Assembly (NCBI GenBank): GCA_964426945.1
Contig: CAYRSS010000027.1
Span: 1-50,100 of the forward strand
From: CAYRSS01 sp964426945
GTDB taxonomy: Bacteria > Planctomycetota > Phycisphaerae > UBA1845
Direction: 5' to 3'
DNA length: 50,100 nucleotides
Numbering within the stretch: the stretch's first letter is position 1; each line of letters starts with the position of its first letter. Both the position numbers and the translations under genes were made by a program. The notes beneath the pieces are model-generated. The model did no database searches and had not been told where the DNA came from. It saw only the letters and a list, made by a program, of their open reading frames with translations. Below, one piece after another: positions 18,077 through 26,317 of this stretch.

Positions 18077-19507
18077 ATGGGATCGAAGCTGATCGCTTGC
18101 GCATCGCGCAGAGAGGTCGACGCGAGACCGATCGATCGCGCCGCGTGGACTCCGCCAACGGCGCGGACGGCGGAGCTGGCTCTGCGGTTCGGTCTCGCCT
18201 TGGAGGAGGGTCCGCGGCTGGCCCTCGATCCCCTGCAAATCCCCACCGGACCGGGCTCGATCGTGGCCGTTGTCGGCCCATCGGGGAGCGGGAAGAGCAG
18301 CCTTCTGGACGCGATCGAGCGGATCCGCAACGGGGGCGGGCGCGTCGAGCGTGTCCGCCTCACGCCTTCGATTCCGGTGATCGACCAGGTGATGGTTGGT
18401 GATTCGCTGGCCGAGGCTGCTGGGCTGCTGTCCGCGTGTGGGCTGGGGGAGCCGCGGCTCTGGACCCGGCGGGTGGGCGAGCTCTCGACTGGCGAGGTGT
18501 TCCGTGTCCGGTTGGCGTCGGCCCTGGCCTCGTGCTGTCGCGGCCGCCCGGCGGGGCCGCTGCTTTGCGACGAGTTCGGGTCGGGGCTTCACCGGAGGCT
18601 CGCCCGGGCGATCAGCTTCAACCTTCGCCGCCTCGTCGCGCGTCATAGCCTGTGCCTGGTGGTGGCTTGCAGTCAGGACGACCTGCTGAGCGACTTGCGA
18701 CCTGATGTTGTCGTGCGCGTGGCGGGCGGAACGGGGCAAGTGGAGCGCAGGCGTGTCGCGCGCACGAGAGTGCCGACGTTCGCCCGGCGGCTGGTGATCG
18801 AGCCGGGCGGCCTGGCGGACTACGAAGCGCTGGCGGCGATGCACTACCGGGGCAGGGACCGGCCGGCGTTCGCGGATCGGGTGTTCGTGATGCGAGAGCG
18901 GTCGGGCGGAGCGATGCTTGGCGTCGTGGTGTACGGCTACGCCCCGCTGGAGCTTCGGCTTCGAAACGAGGCGTTTCCCGGGCGGTTCTCTGGTGATCCT
19001 GCGGCGGTCAACCGGTCGCTTCGGATCATTCGGCGCGTTGTGATTCATCCGGATGTTCGCGGGTGCGGGCTGGGGCGGCTGCTAGTTCAGCGCACCCTGC
19101 CGCTGGCGGGCACACCCGTCGTGGAGTGTCTCTCCACGTTGGGGCAGGTTCACCCGATCTTCGAGCGGGCGGGCATGCGGAGGGTAGGCGTCTATCCGTT
19201 GTCGCGGCAACGCGAATCAGCGGCGGCGGCGCTTCGGGCGATGGGTGTTGAGCCGCTGAGCGAGTCGCTGGCGCAGCATGTGGCATGGCGGCCCCGTGTT
19301 CGGGAACTGGTGCGGGACGTGGTGGCATCGTGGTATCGCGGCTCGACCGCGCGGGGTGAATGGCGTGCGGATCAGCAGAGCCCGCGGGTACTGGCGCACA
19401 CGTTTCGCGGGCTGGTGGGGCTGCGGCCCGTGTACTACGTCTGGGAGCAGCCTGGCCGCCCGTCGGACCGGGGGGGCCGGGACAGCCTGAGTCCGTCGCT
19501 TCCGTGA
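18077..19507 (+). CDS. Soluble ABC-type ATPase fused to a GNAT acetyltransferase
   Basis: Residues 30-220 form an ABC-class ATPase: Walker A GPSGSGKSS (67-75), signature LSTGE (136-140) and Walker B PLLCDEF with Asp165-Glu166. The expected switch histidine is missing; the H-loop reads VACSQDD. Residues 238-375 look like a GNAT acetyltransferase, with VVIHPDVRGCGLGRLLV providing the acetyl-CoA pyrophosphate loop (Arg328, Gly331, Gly333). The last 80 residues (SWYRGS...LVGLRPVYYVWEQ) are not recognised. There is no membrane segment and no permease nearby, so this is not a transporter. I know of ABC-GNAT fusions but of no proven role. The start ATG follows a G-rich stretch. It is divergent from the DUF885 gene across 204 bp. 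Confidence 0.8.
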   Translation: MGSKLIACASRREVDARPIDRAAWTPPTARTAELALRFGLALEEGPRLALDPLQIPTGPGSIVAVVGPSGSGKSSLLDAIERIRNGGGRVERVRLTPSIPVIDQVMVGDSLAEAAGLLSACGLGEPRLWTRRVGELSTGEVFRVRLASALASCCRGRPAGPLLCDEFGSGLHRRLARAISFNLRRLVARHSLCLVVACSQDDLLSDLRPDVVVRVAGGTGQVERRRVARTRVPTFARRLVIEPGGLADYEALAAMHYRGRDRPAFADRVFVMRERSGGAMLGVVVYGYAPLELRLRNEAFPGRFSGDPAAVNRSLRIIRRVVIHPDVRGCGLGRLLVQRTLPLAGTPVVECLSTLGQVHPIFERAGMRRVGVYPLSRQRESAAAALRAMGVEPLSESLAQHVAWRPRVRELVRDVVASWYRGSTARGEWRADQQSPRVLAHTFRGLVGLRPVYYVWEQPGRPSDRGGRDSLSPSLP

Positions 19508-19635
19508 TGGCGACTGAGCTCCCAGCGGCCTCGGCCCAATGCCTCGGCGGGTGCGTCCGTTGTCGGGGCTCCCGTCCCCGCGGTTGCCCGGCCGGCGCTT
19601 CGGCCCTAATCTACCCTGCGAATCAGGAGGGTAGG

Positions 19636-20613
19636 ATGACACGGACCTACATTGCCGATCTCAAGCCCGGGCAGCTGATCGATGACCAGGTTTTCCTGAT
19701 CCGGTCGAAGGACCTGCGGACCACGACGAACGGCAGTCTCTACATCCACGCCATCCTCGCCGACCGCAGCGGCGAGGTGCCCGCCCGCGCGTGGCAGGCT
19801 AACGAATCGATGTTCAACGCCTTGCCCGAGGGCGGGCTGATCCGCCTGAAGGGGCGCACCGAGAGCTACAAGGGCAACAACCAGTTCATCATCGATGCCA
19901 TCCGGCCGGTGGCGGCGGATGCGCCCGTCGACATGGCCGAGTTCCTTCCCGCGACGCGGCTCGACGTGGACGCGATGTGGAAGCGGCTGACGGAGATTCT
20001 CGGTGGCATCCGCCACCCGGCGATTGCCGGGCTCGTGGCGGAGTTCGTCAACGACGAGAAGATCGGGGCGGACTTCCGGCGCTCGCCCGCCGCGCTGGCG
20101 CTGCATCATGCGTATCTCGGCGGACTGCTCGAGCACACGGTGCAACTGCTTGAGGTGGCGCTTCGCGTCATTCCGCTGTACCCGAAGCTGAACCTCGACC
20201 TGGTCCTGGCGGGGCTCTTTCTGCACGACATCGGCAAGACCGCCGAACTGTCGTGCGACACGAGCATCGGCTACACCGACGACGGCCAGTTGCTCGGGCA
20301 CATTTTCATCGCCGCCAAGTGGATTGATCAGAAGGCCGATGCGGTCGCGCGCAAGACCGGCCAGCCGTTTCCGCAGAAGATCCGCTGGGCGCTGCAGCAC
20401 ATCGTACTCAGCCACCACGGGCGCTACGAGTTCGGGAGTCCGAAGCTGCCGGCCTTCGCCGAGGCGGCGGCGATTCACTACCTCGATAATCTCGACGCGA
20501 AGGTGCACATGTTCCTCGCCGAGGCTGAGGGTGATCGCGACGCGGCGACACACTGGACCAACTACAGCCGGGCGCTGGAGACGAAGGTCTTCAAGCCGGC
20601 GATTGTGGATTGA
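19636..20613 (+). CDS. yhaM: OB-fold/HD-domain 3'-5' exoribonuclease (YhaM-like)
   Basis: The 325-residue protein has the YhaM layout. An N-terminal OB-fold nucleic-acid-binding domain spans about 1-95 (LKPGQLIDDQVFLIRSKDLR, GEVPARAW, LKGRTESYKGNNQF). An HD phosphohydrolase domain follows, with metal ligands in LHHAYLGGLLEHT (157-168), FLHDIGKT (His197-Asp198), GHIF (His222) and LSHHG. YhaM trims RNA and single-stranded DNA from the 3' end. The ATG at 19636 is preceded by the strong site AGGAGGGTAGG. The 128 bp upstream contain a small GC hairpin (GGGGCTCCCGTCCCC) and no other signal that I recognise. The exact substrate is inferred from the family. Confidence 0.88.
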   Translation: MTRTYIADLKPGQLIDDQVFLIRSKDLRTTTNGSLYIHAILADRSGEVPARAWQANESMFNALPEGGLIRLKGRTESYKGNNQFIIDAIRPVAADAPVDMAEFLPATRLDVDAMWKRLTEILGGIRHPAIAGLVAEFVNDEKIGADFRRSPAALALHHAYLGGLLEHTVQLLEVALRVIPLYPKLNLDLVLAGLFLHDIGKTAELSCDTSIGYTDDGQLLGHIFIAAKWIDQKADAVARKTGQPFPQKIRWALQHIVLSHHGRYEFGSPKLPAFAEAAAIHYLDNLDAKVHMFLAEAEGDRDAATHWTNYSRALETKVFKPAIVD

Positions 20614-20681
20614 GGGTGGTGGCCGGCGCGGGGCCGATCGGCCCCGGCGCGCCAGGCTGCCCGGGACGTCACAGGCGATCC

Positions 20682-22019
20682 ATGCGATATACGCAACTGA
20701 CTGAATCTCAGGTCTCGCACATGCTCGGGACGATCGGCGTGGGGTCGATCGACGACCTGTTCGCGCCGATTCCGAAGGCCGCGCGCCTCGCCGGGCCGCT
20801 CAACATCCCCAAGGGGATCAGCGAGCCAGAGCTGATGCGCGACCTCGAAGCGCTCGCCTCGCGCAACCGGGACTGCACGAAGAAGGTCTGCTTCCTCGGG
20901 GCCGGCGCGTACGACCACTTCATTCCCACGGTCGTGGACGCGATGGCCCACCAGTCCGAGTTCGTCACCGCTTACACGCCCTACCAGGCGGAGGCTTCGC
21001 AGGGCGTGCTCCAGCTGTTCTACGAGTTTCAGTCCATGATCTGTGAACTCACAGGCATGGAGGTGGCCAACGCCTCGCTCTACGAGGGTGCCAGCGCCGC
21101 GGCGGAGGCGATGCTCATGGCGGTGGCGATCACCGGCCGGCGGCGCGTCGCGGTGGCCGAGTCTGCGCATCCCGATTCGCTGGCTGTGCTGCGCACCTAT
21201 GCCCGCGAGCGCGAGATCGAAGTGTTCACCGTTCCCGCCGCGGGAGGTGTCCTCGAGGAGGCGGCGCTGCGCGATGCGGTGGACGACTCGGTGGCCGCTG
21301 TGCTGATCCAGAGCCCCAACTTCTACGGCTGCGTCGAGCGGCTCGATCGGCTCATCCCGTTGGCGCAGGCGGCCGGGGCGAAGGTGGTCGTCTCGGCGGA
21401 TCCGCTGGCCTCGGGGCTGCTGCGCACGCCGGGCTCGTGCGGGGCGGACATGGTGGTCGGCGAGGGGCAGGGTCTGGGAATCCCGATGCAGTACGGCGGA
21501 CCGTACCTCGGCTTGCTGGCCACCCGCGAGGAACATCTGCGCAAGATGCCCGGCCGCGTGGTCGGCATGGCCCGCGACAAGCAGGGGCGTCGTGGCTTCT
21601 GCCTGGTGCTCCAGACGCGCGAGCAGCACATCAAGCGCGAAAGGGCTACGAGCAACGTGTGCACCAACCAGGGGCTCCTGGCGATCCGCGCGTCGGTGTA
21701 CATGGCTGCGATGGGGCGAAGCGGAATCGCCAAGGTCGCCTCGCTCTGCTTCGACAAGGCCCACTACGCCGCGGCGAGGATCGCGGAGCTGCCTGGCTTC
21801 TCGCTTCGGTTCCCTGCGCCGTTCTTCAAGGAATTCGTCGTCAAGACGACCAGGAACGTGGAGAAGCTGCTGGCTTCGTGCTCGGAGCGCGGGATCCTCG
21901 CCGGGGTGCCGATGCGGCGTTTCGACGAACGATACGCCGATTGCTTCCTGGTTGCCGTCACCGAACAGCGCACGCGGCAGCAGATCGATGAGCTCGTCGC
22001 GGCGCTGAAGAGCGCGTGA
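20682..22019 (+). CDS. gcvPA: Glycine dehydrogenase (decarboxylating) subunit 1
   Basis: This 445-residue protein is the N-terminal half of the glycine cleavage P-protein in its two-subunit form. Diagnostic stretches are CFLGAGAYDHFIPTVV, TPYQAEASQGVLQ, MEVANASLYEGASA and YGGPYLG. This subunit does not carry the PLP lysine, which lies on GcvPB. In many bacteria gcvPA is followed by gcvPB. Here the next gene is instead a DNA methyltransferase whose GTG start overlaps the gcvPA stop by 4 bp. GcvPB, GcvT and GcvH must be encoded elsewhere. The ATG at 20682 begins at the family-typical MRYTQLT; only a weak AGGCGA precedes it. Confidence 0.93.
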   Translation: MRYTQLTESQVSHMLGTIGVGSIDDLFAPIPKAARLAGPLNIPKGISEPELMRDLEALASRNRDCTKKVCFLGAGAYDHFIPTVVDAMAHQSEFVTAYTPYQAEASQGVLQLFYEFQSMICELTGMEVANASLYEGASAAAEAMLMAVAITGRRRVAVAESAHPDSLAVLRTYAREREIEVFTVPAAGGVLEEAALRDAVDDSVAAVLIQSPNFYGCVERLDRLIPLAQAAGAKVVVSADPLASGLLRTPGSCGADMVVGEGQGLGIPMQYGGPYLGLLATREEHLRKMPGRVVGMARDKQGRRGFCLVLQTREQHIKRERATSNVCTNQGLLAIRASVYMAAMGRSGIAKVASLCFDKAHYAAARIAELPGFSLRFPAPFFKEFVVKTTRNVEKLLASCSERGILAGVPMRRFDERYADCFLVAVTEQRTRQQIDELVAALKSA

Positions 22020-23125
22020 CCGTGCCGCCCGCGGACCGGCAGGATGCCGCTGCGGCCAGGCAGCCTCAGCCCACGCTGTTCGCCGACGACTTCCCCTTCC
22101 GGCGATTCCCCCGTACGCGCTACCAGGGGAGCAAACGAAAGACCGCTCAGGCGATCGTTCAGCACCTGCGACGGTTCGACTTTCATTCGGTGCTCGATGC
22201 GTTCGGCGGCACCGGCGCGGTCTCCTACGCGATGAAGTGCGCAGGCAAGGCCGTCACCTACAACGACAACCTCGCCTTCAACCACCAGATCGGGTTGGCG
22301 CTGATCGAGAACAACTCGGTCACCCTCAGCGAAGCTGACATCGCCGGCATCGTCACCCCGCAACCCGGCGTCGCGTACGGCGATTTCATCGAGCGGACGT
22401 TCGCCGGCGTCTATTTCACCGACGACGAGAACCGGTGGCTAGACGTAGCGGTCGCCAACATCGGTCGGATGCCGGATCCGGCCCGGCGGGCGCTCGCGTG
22501 GTTCGCGTTGTGCCAGAGTGCCATGGCCAAGCGGCCCTATAACCTGTTTCATCGCCGAAACCTCTACATGCGCACAGCCGACGTGCCGCGGACCTTCGGC
22601 AACAAAGCGACGTGGGACCGGCCGTTTCAGGATCACTTCACAGTCTTCGCCGCGGAGGCGAACCGCGCGGTTATCGACACTGGCGTAGCCTGTCAAGCGC
22701 GGTGCGGGGACGCCGCCGAGGCGCCTGGGCGGTTCGACCTGGTGTACCTCGATCCCCCGTACATCAACGCCTCGGGCCTGGGGGTGGATTACCGGGCATT
22801 CTATCACTTCCTGGAGGGGCTGCTGCGGTATCAGGATTGGGACGGCCTGATTGATCGGACGTCGCGACATCTGGAGTTGCGTCGTGCGGCGGCTGGCTGG
22901 ACCGATCCGGAGCTGTTTCTCGATCTGCTGGCCGCCCTCGTAGCGCGGCACGAGGAAAGCGTGATCGCGCTGTCTTATCGGACCGATGGGCTCCCGGCGA
23001 TTGACGACATCCGCGGGGTTCTGCGCCGACTCCGGGCACGTGTCGAGGTGCTGAGCGAACAATCGTGCCAGTACGTCCTGTCCACCTCCCGCGAGACGCG
23101 TGAAGTGCTGGTGACAGCGGCCTGA
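22016..23125 (+). CDS. D12-class DNA adenine-N6 methyltransferase
   Basis: This 369-residue protein has the motifs of the D12 (Dam-like) adenine methyltransferases in order: motif X RYQGSKRK (35-42), the AdoMet-binding motif I LDAFGGTGAVS (60-70), and the catalytic motif IV DLVYLDPPY, with DPPY at 246-249. The recognition sequence cannot be read from the protein. The GTG start overlaps the gcvPA stop (GTGA), so it is translationally coupled. No restriction endonuclease gene is adjacent, so it looks like an orphan methyltransferase, either regulatory or the remnant of a restriction system. A transferred origin is possible but not shown. Confidence 0.9.
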   Translation: MTVPPADRQDAAAARQPQPTLFADDFPFRRFPRTRYQGSKRKTAQAIVQHLRRFDFHSVLDAFGGTGAVSYAMKCAGKAVTYNDNLAFNHQIGLALIENNSVTLSEADIAGIVTPQPGVAYGDFIERTFAGVYFTDDENRWLDVAVANIGRMPDPARRALAWFALCQSAMAKRPYNLFHRRNLYMRTADVPRTFGNKATWDRPFQDHFTVFAAEANRAVIDTGVACQARCGDAAEAPGRFDLVYLDPPYINASGLGVDYRAFYHFLEGLLRYQDWDGLIDRTSRHLELRRAAAGWTDPELFLDLLAALVARHEESVIALSYRTDGLPAIDDIRGVLRRLRARVEVLSEQSCQYVLSTSRETREVLVTAA

Positions 23126-23426
23126 TTCGCGGCACTTCACGCAAATCCGAGGGCGTTTTCGTAGGCTTGTTGAGGGTGGACCCTAACGCGGTTCGGCTCA
23201 TCAACCGATGTAAACGCCGAGACACGTCCGGTGTGGTATAGCCGGAATGGACAGGGGGTAGCTCCGAGCGAAGCGGGGGGGAGAGGATGCACCACGCAGC
23301 GGCCTGGCCGACGGCGCCGGACGGGTGCTTTCCCAGCCAAGGGGCAGGCATGGTCACTCGAAGTCTCGCCTCGCGGATGGAGCGATCGATCGGGCGGATG
23401 CTCGGTCGAATGGTTGGGGGTGCGTG
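23126..23426. other. Intergenic stretch without a recognised gene
   Basis: About 300 bp separate the methyltransferase from the HDOD-GGDEF gene. I see no credible ORF or tRNA. A GC-rich segment at about 23290-23350 could fold, and I compared it with the GEMM c-di-GMP riboswitch because the next gene makes c-di-GMP. The conserved GEMM core is not present. The stretch may hold the promoter and leader of the downstream gene. Confidence 0.5.
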
Positions 23427-24941
23427 ATGAGCGATGCGTTGTTTCAGAAGCTCAAGCGTATCGGGAAACTGCCCACGCCGCCGGGCGTGGTAGTCCGCCT
23501 GCTTGAGTTGACCCAGGCGGAAGACGTCAAGCTGAAGGACATCGTGGACACGATCGGGATGGATCCCGGCCTGTCCGCCAAGATTCTGAAGTTCGCCAAT
23601 TCTCCGATGGCTGGACTGCCGCGCTCGGTCACCTCGTTGCAGCAGGCGATTTCCCTGATCGGTATTCGCGGCGTAAAAATGATGGCGCTTTCGTTCTCGC
23701 TGGTTTCCTCATCCGCGGACGCGCAGTGCGAAGGGTTCGATCAGTCTCTCTTCTGGTCGCAGTCGCTGGCGTGCGGAGTGGCGTCGCGAGTGCTCGCAGA
23801 GCACAGCAAGTGCCAGGCCGCTGAAGAGGCGTTCATGGCCGGGCTGCTGAGCCAGATCGGCCGCAACGTGCTGGCCGTCGGGCTTGGCCCGGTCTACTCG
23901 AAGGTGTTGTCACTCGCCGCCGAGCGCCCGCGGGCGCTGCCCGAGATCGAATCCAAAGCGCTGGGCTCGACCTACACCAAGGTCGGCGCGAGCCTGCTGG
24001 CCGAGTGGGGTATTCCCGCGCGGCTGGTCGAGGCGATCGGCACATTCCGCGATGAGTTGCCCATGACGGGTCCGAAGCCGACGCTGGCGCACTTGCTGAA
24101 TTGTGCCGAATCGGCAGCGTCGATCATCTGCCCTGACCCCGCGGGACAGACCGGCAACGTGGACGAGTACAGCCGGTTGATGTCGCAACTCTGCGAGGTG
24201 GGGCAGGAAGAAGCGGTCAATATCCTGAAGGTCATCGCGACCGCGGTGGAGGAGTTGCGGAGCATGCTCGAAATGCCCCGCGGTCACGCCCGGACGCCGG
24301 CCGAGATCGAGGCCGAGCTGCGCGATCGGATCGCCGAGCTCACGCTGGCGACCAGCATCGAGAACCAGAGCTTCCAGCAGGAAAACCAGGAGCTGCTGCG
24401 TCGCGCGCTCACCGATCGCCTTACCGGGCTCAACAACCGGGCGGCGTTCGATGAGCGGCTGTCCATCGAGCTGGAACGCGCCGCGCGGTCAGGCACTGCC
24501 TTCGCCCTGATCCTGATCGACGTCGACCGGTTCAAGCAGTTCAACGACACGCACGGCCACCTCGCCGGTGATTGCGTGTTGCAGGCGGTGGCCATCAAGC
24601 TCGACGAGACGGTGCGGAAGATCGACTTCGTTGCCCGCTATGGCGGCGAGGAGTTCGCCGTCATCGCCCCGGACTCGACGCCCAAGGGGGCTGTGCAGTT
24701 GGCCGAGCGCCTCCGCGCCGCGGTCGAAGAGAGCGAGATCGACTTCGAGGGCAAGCACCTCCGGGTGACGATCAGCCTCGGCGTGGCAGCCTTCCAGGTG
24801 CCGGGTCGAGAAGTGACCCCCGCCCTGGCGATCAAACTGGCCGACGAGCAGCTCTACGCCGCCAAGGGAGCCGGACGCAACCGGGCGTGCTTGGCCCTCG
24901 ACGGCAAGCCGTTCCGGCTGTCGGCGGCGGTCCCGGCGTAG
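23427..24941 (+). CDS. HDOD-GGDEF diguanylate cyclase
   Basis: The 504-residue protein starts with an HDOD domain (about 1-210: LPTPPGVVVRLLEL, DPGLSAKILKFANS, ISLIGIRGVKMMAL), a non-catalytic HD relative used in signalling. After a coiled-coil linker (about 310-345) comes a GGDEF domain (345-490) with ALTDRLTGLNNRAAFDE, the metal Asp in LIDVDRFKQFND, and the active-site RYGGEEF. The allosteric I-site RxxD is present as RKID just before the active site, so the cyclase should be active and product-inhibited. It is cytoplasmic, with no membrane segment. ATG 23427 is the start nearest the HDOD domain; GGGGG precedes it. The input signal is unknown. Confidence 0.93.
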   Translation: MSDALFQKLKRIGKLPTPPGVVVRLLELTQAEDVKLKDIVDTIGMDPGLSAKILKFANSPMAGLPRSVTSLQQAISLIGIRGVKMMALSFSLVSSSADAQCEGFDQSLFWSQSLACGVASRVLAEHSKCQAAEEAFMAGLLSQIGRNVLAVGLGPVYSKVLSLAAERPRALPEIESKALGSTYTKVGASLLAEWGIPARLVEAIGTFRDELPMTGPKPTLAHLLNCAESAASIICPDPAGQTGNVDEYSRLMSQLCEVGQEEAVNILKVIATAVEELRSMLEMPRGHARTPAEIEAELRDRIAELTLATSIENQSFQQENQELLRRALTDRLTGLNNRAAFDERLSIELERAARSGTAFALILIDVDRFKQFNDTHGHLAGDCVLQAVAIKLDETVRKIDFVARYGGEEFAVIAPDSTPKGAVQLAERLRAAVEESEIDFEGKHLRVTISLGVAAFQVPGREVTPALAIKLADEQLYAAKGAGRNRACLALDGKPFRLSAAVPA

Positions 24942-24977
24942 TCACGCAGACCCGAATACGACGAGAAGCTCATCCGA

Positions 24978-25006
24978 GGACCGGCCGCACGACGCGCGGC
25001 CGGTCC
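24978..25006. terminator. Terminator-like hairpin between convergent genes
   Basis: A perfect 11-bp stem (24978-24988 with 24996-25006) closes a 7-nt loop, 37 bp after the diguanylate cyclase stop. The T-tract after it is poor (TTGGCATTT). It probably terminates the cyclase transcript and may act in both directions. Confidence 0.6.
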
Positions 25007-25077
25007 TTGGCATTTGCAGGGTCGGCGCGCCGATGGATCGCGCGCGGGAATCCCGGGGGGCTTGGGCTGTTGGGGGT

Positions 25078-25548
25078 TCAGCGACCGGTCAGGCTGAGCG
25101 GCCGGACGGCCTCGATCTCGCCGGTGTGGACGGCGGCGTTGTAGGTCAGCGTGTAGAGTTCGCAGCAGGCCTGCCAGCGGACAGCCAGCAGGGCGTAGAC
25201 CATCACGACGATGAAGGCGCCCATTTCGGCGATCCGCGTGTGGCGGAAGCGGAGCAGGGAGTAACTGCCGATGAGGACCATGCCCGCCTTGTAGAGGATG
25301 ACCGACGCCGTACCCTGGCGGAGGAAGTAGTTGGCCACGGGGTTTTCCTCGTCCAGCATGCCCTGCTGATGCGAGATCAGCGTCAGCATCAGGTCGAAGG
25401 AGTTGATCACCCAGATCGCCAGCACCAGGATGACCACGCGGTGCGACCGGGAGGCCGCGTACCACTCGACGAAGCCCGCCCAGGACTGGGCGAGGGATCT
25501 GCGCGGGGGGCGCAGCAACTCAGTCGGGATGGGCGGCAGAGCGGACAT
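25078..25548 (-). CDS. DUF5658 membrane protein
   Basis: This small protein of 156 residues has about three hydrophobic segments. The motif SFDLMLTLISHQQG followed by DEENPVANYFL is the hallmark of DUF5658, a family of unknown function. A proline-rich cytoplasmic N terminus (about 30 residues) precedes the first membrane segment. Two ATG codons stand in tandem at 25551 and 25548 directly after AGGAGG. Only the second leaves any spacing, so it is preferred, though the site is unusually tight. It ends convergently with the diguanylate cyclase. No functional inference can be drawn. Confidence 0.72.
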   Translation of the reverse strand: MSALPPIPTELLRPPRRSLAQSWAGFVEWYAASRSHRVVILVLAIWVINSFDLMLTLISHQQGMLDEENPVANYFLRQGTASVILYKAGMVLIGSYSLLRFRHTRIAEMGAFIVVMVYALLAVRWQACCELYTLTYNAAVHTGEIEAVRPLSLTGR

Positions 25549-25661
25549 CATCCTCCTATCGGAAACGGCCGGCGCGCTGATGAGCGGGCCAAGCCGATAA
25601 TCATCGGCGGCGGCAGGAGCGGGCTTTTGTTCCGCTGGGAAGCGCCGGCGGCCCTGTTAAG

Positions 25662-26165
25662 ATGAGGACCATGCCCCGGAAGGAATCGAAGCCGACGCTC
25701 TCTCATCTAGGCCCCGACGGCGCGGCCCGCATGGTCGACGTGTCATCGAAGGAAACGACAACCCGCGAGGCACAGGCCTCCGGCGTGGTTACGCTGCGCC
25801 CGGAGGTGCTCGACCGGCTGATGTCCGGGGATCTGCCCAAGGGAGACGCGCTGGCGACGGCACGGCTCGCCGGCATCATGGCCGCGAAGCGCACGGCCGA
25901 GTGGATCCCGCTGTGTCATCCCCTCGCGCTGGACTGGGTGGAGATCGAATTCGCCCGGGGCGGGGCCGGGGAACTCCGGATCGCCTGCACGGCCCGGACC
26001 TCGGGCCGAACCGGGGTCGAGATGGAGGCGCTGACCGGCGTGTCGGCGGCGGCGCTGACGATCTACGACATGGCCAAGTCGGCAGACAAGGGCATTACCA
26101 TCGGCCCGATCCGGCTGGAGCGCAAGTCCGGCGGCCGCAGCGGCGATTGGCACCGGGACGCCTGA
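25662..26165 (+). CDS. moaC: Cyclic pyranopterin monophosphate synthase
   Basis: MoaC completes the first step of molybdenum cofactor synthesis by converting the MoaA product to cyclic pyranopterin monophosphate. The 167-residue protein has all family landmarks: MVDVSSKE, MAAKRTAEWIPLCHPL and GVEMEALTGVSAAALTIYDM, with the catalytic Asp and Lys in YDMAKSADKG. ATG 25662 and ATG 25671 are both possible; GAGG at 25664-25667 is too close to the second to decide. No other moa or moe gene is in the window, so the pathway is dispersed. It is divergent from the DUF5658 gene. Confidence 0.95.
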   Translation: MRTMPRKESKPTLSHLGPDGAARMVDVSSKETTTREAQASGVVTLRPEVLDRLMSGDLPKGDALATARLAGIMAAKRTAEWIPLCHPLALDWVEIEFARGGAGELRIACTARTSGRTGVEMEALTGVSAAALTIYDMAKSADKGITIGPIRLERKSGGRSGDWHRDA

Positions 26166-26200
26166 AGCGGGGGCCGCGCCCGCGGCCGCCCGTCCACGAC

Positions 26201-26217
26201 TTTCAAAACTTTTGAAA
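26201..26217. promoter_or_regulatory. AT-rich perfect palindrome, candidate operator
   Basis: TTTCAAAACTTTTGAAA is an 8-bp perfect inverted repeat around a single C, set in otherwise very GC-rich DNA. It lies immediately upstream of a promoter-like TTGAAC (26222-26227) for the isoprenyl synthase gene. That position suits an activator or repressor site. Confidence 0.45.
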
Positions 26218-26221
26218 CAGA

Positions 26222-26251
26222 TTGAACCCGTCGATCGGCGGGCGATAGCAT
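26222..26251 (+). promoter_or_regulatory. Possible sigma-70 promoter of the isoprenyl diphosphate synthase gene
   Basis: TTGAAC at 26222-26227 and TAGCAT at 26246-26251 are separated by 18 bp, about 65 bp before the chosen start codon. The -35 is good and the -10 moderate. The AT-rich palindrome ends 4 bp upstream. Confidence 0.4.
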
Positions 26252-26317
26252 GAGGCGCAGGGGTCGCGCCGCGGGGTGCAGGCCGCCGGAATCGCCAGGT
26301 TTTCAGACGCCGCCGCC

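Noticed and set aside
17903..19048. Upstream extension of the DUF885 frame to 980 codons
   Set aside because: The extension runs antisense through the ABC-GNAT gene and has no recognisable sequence. A signal peptide and GGAGG site mark the true start at 17872.
23280..23400. GEMM (c-di-GMP) riboswitch before the diguanylate cyclase
   Set aside because: Only loose similarity (CACGCAG and nearby stems); the conserved core and tetraloop-receptor elements are missing.
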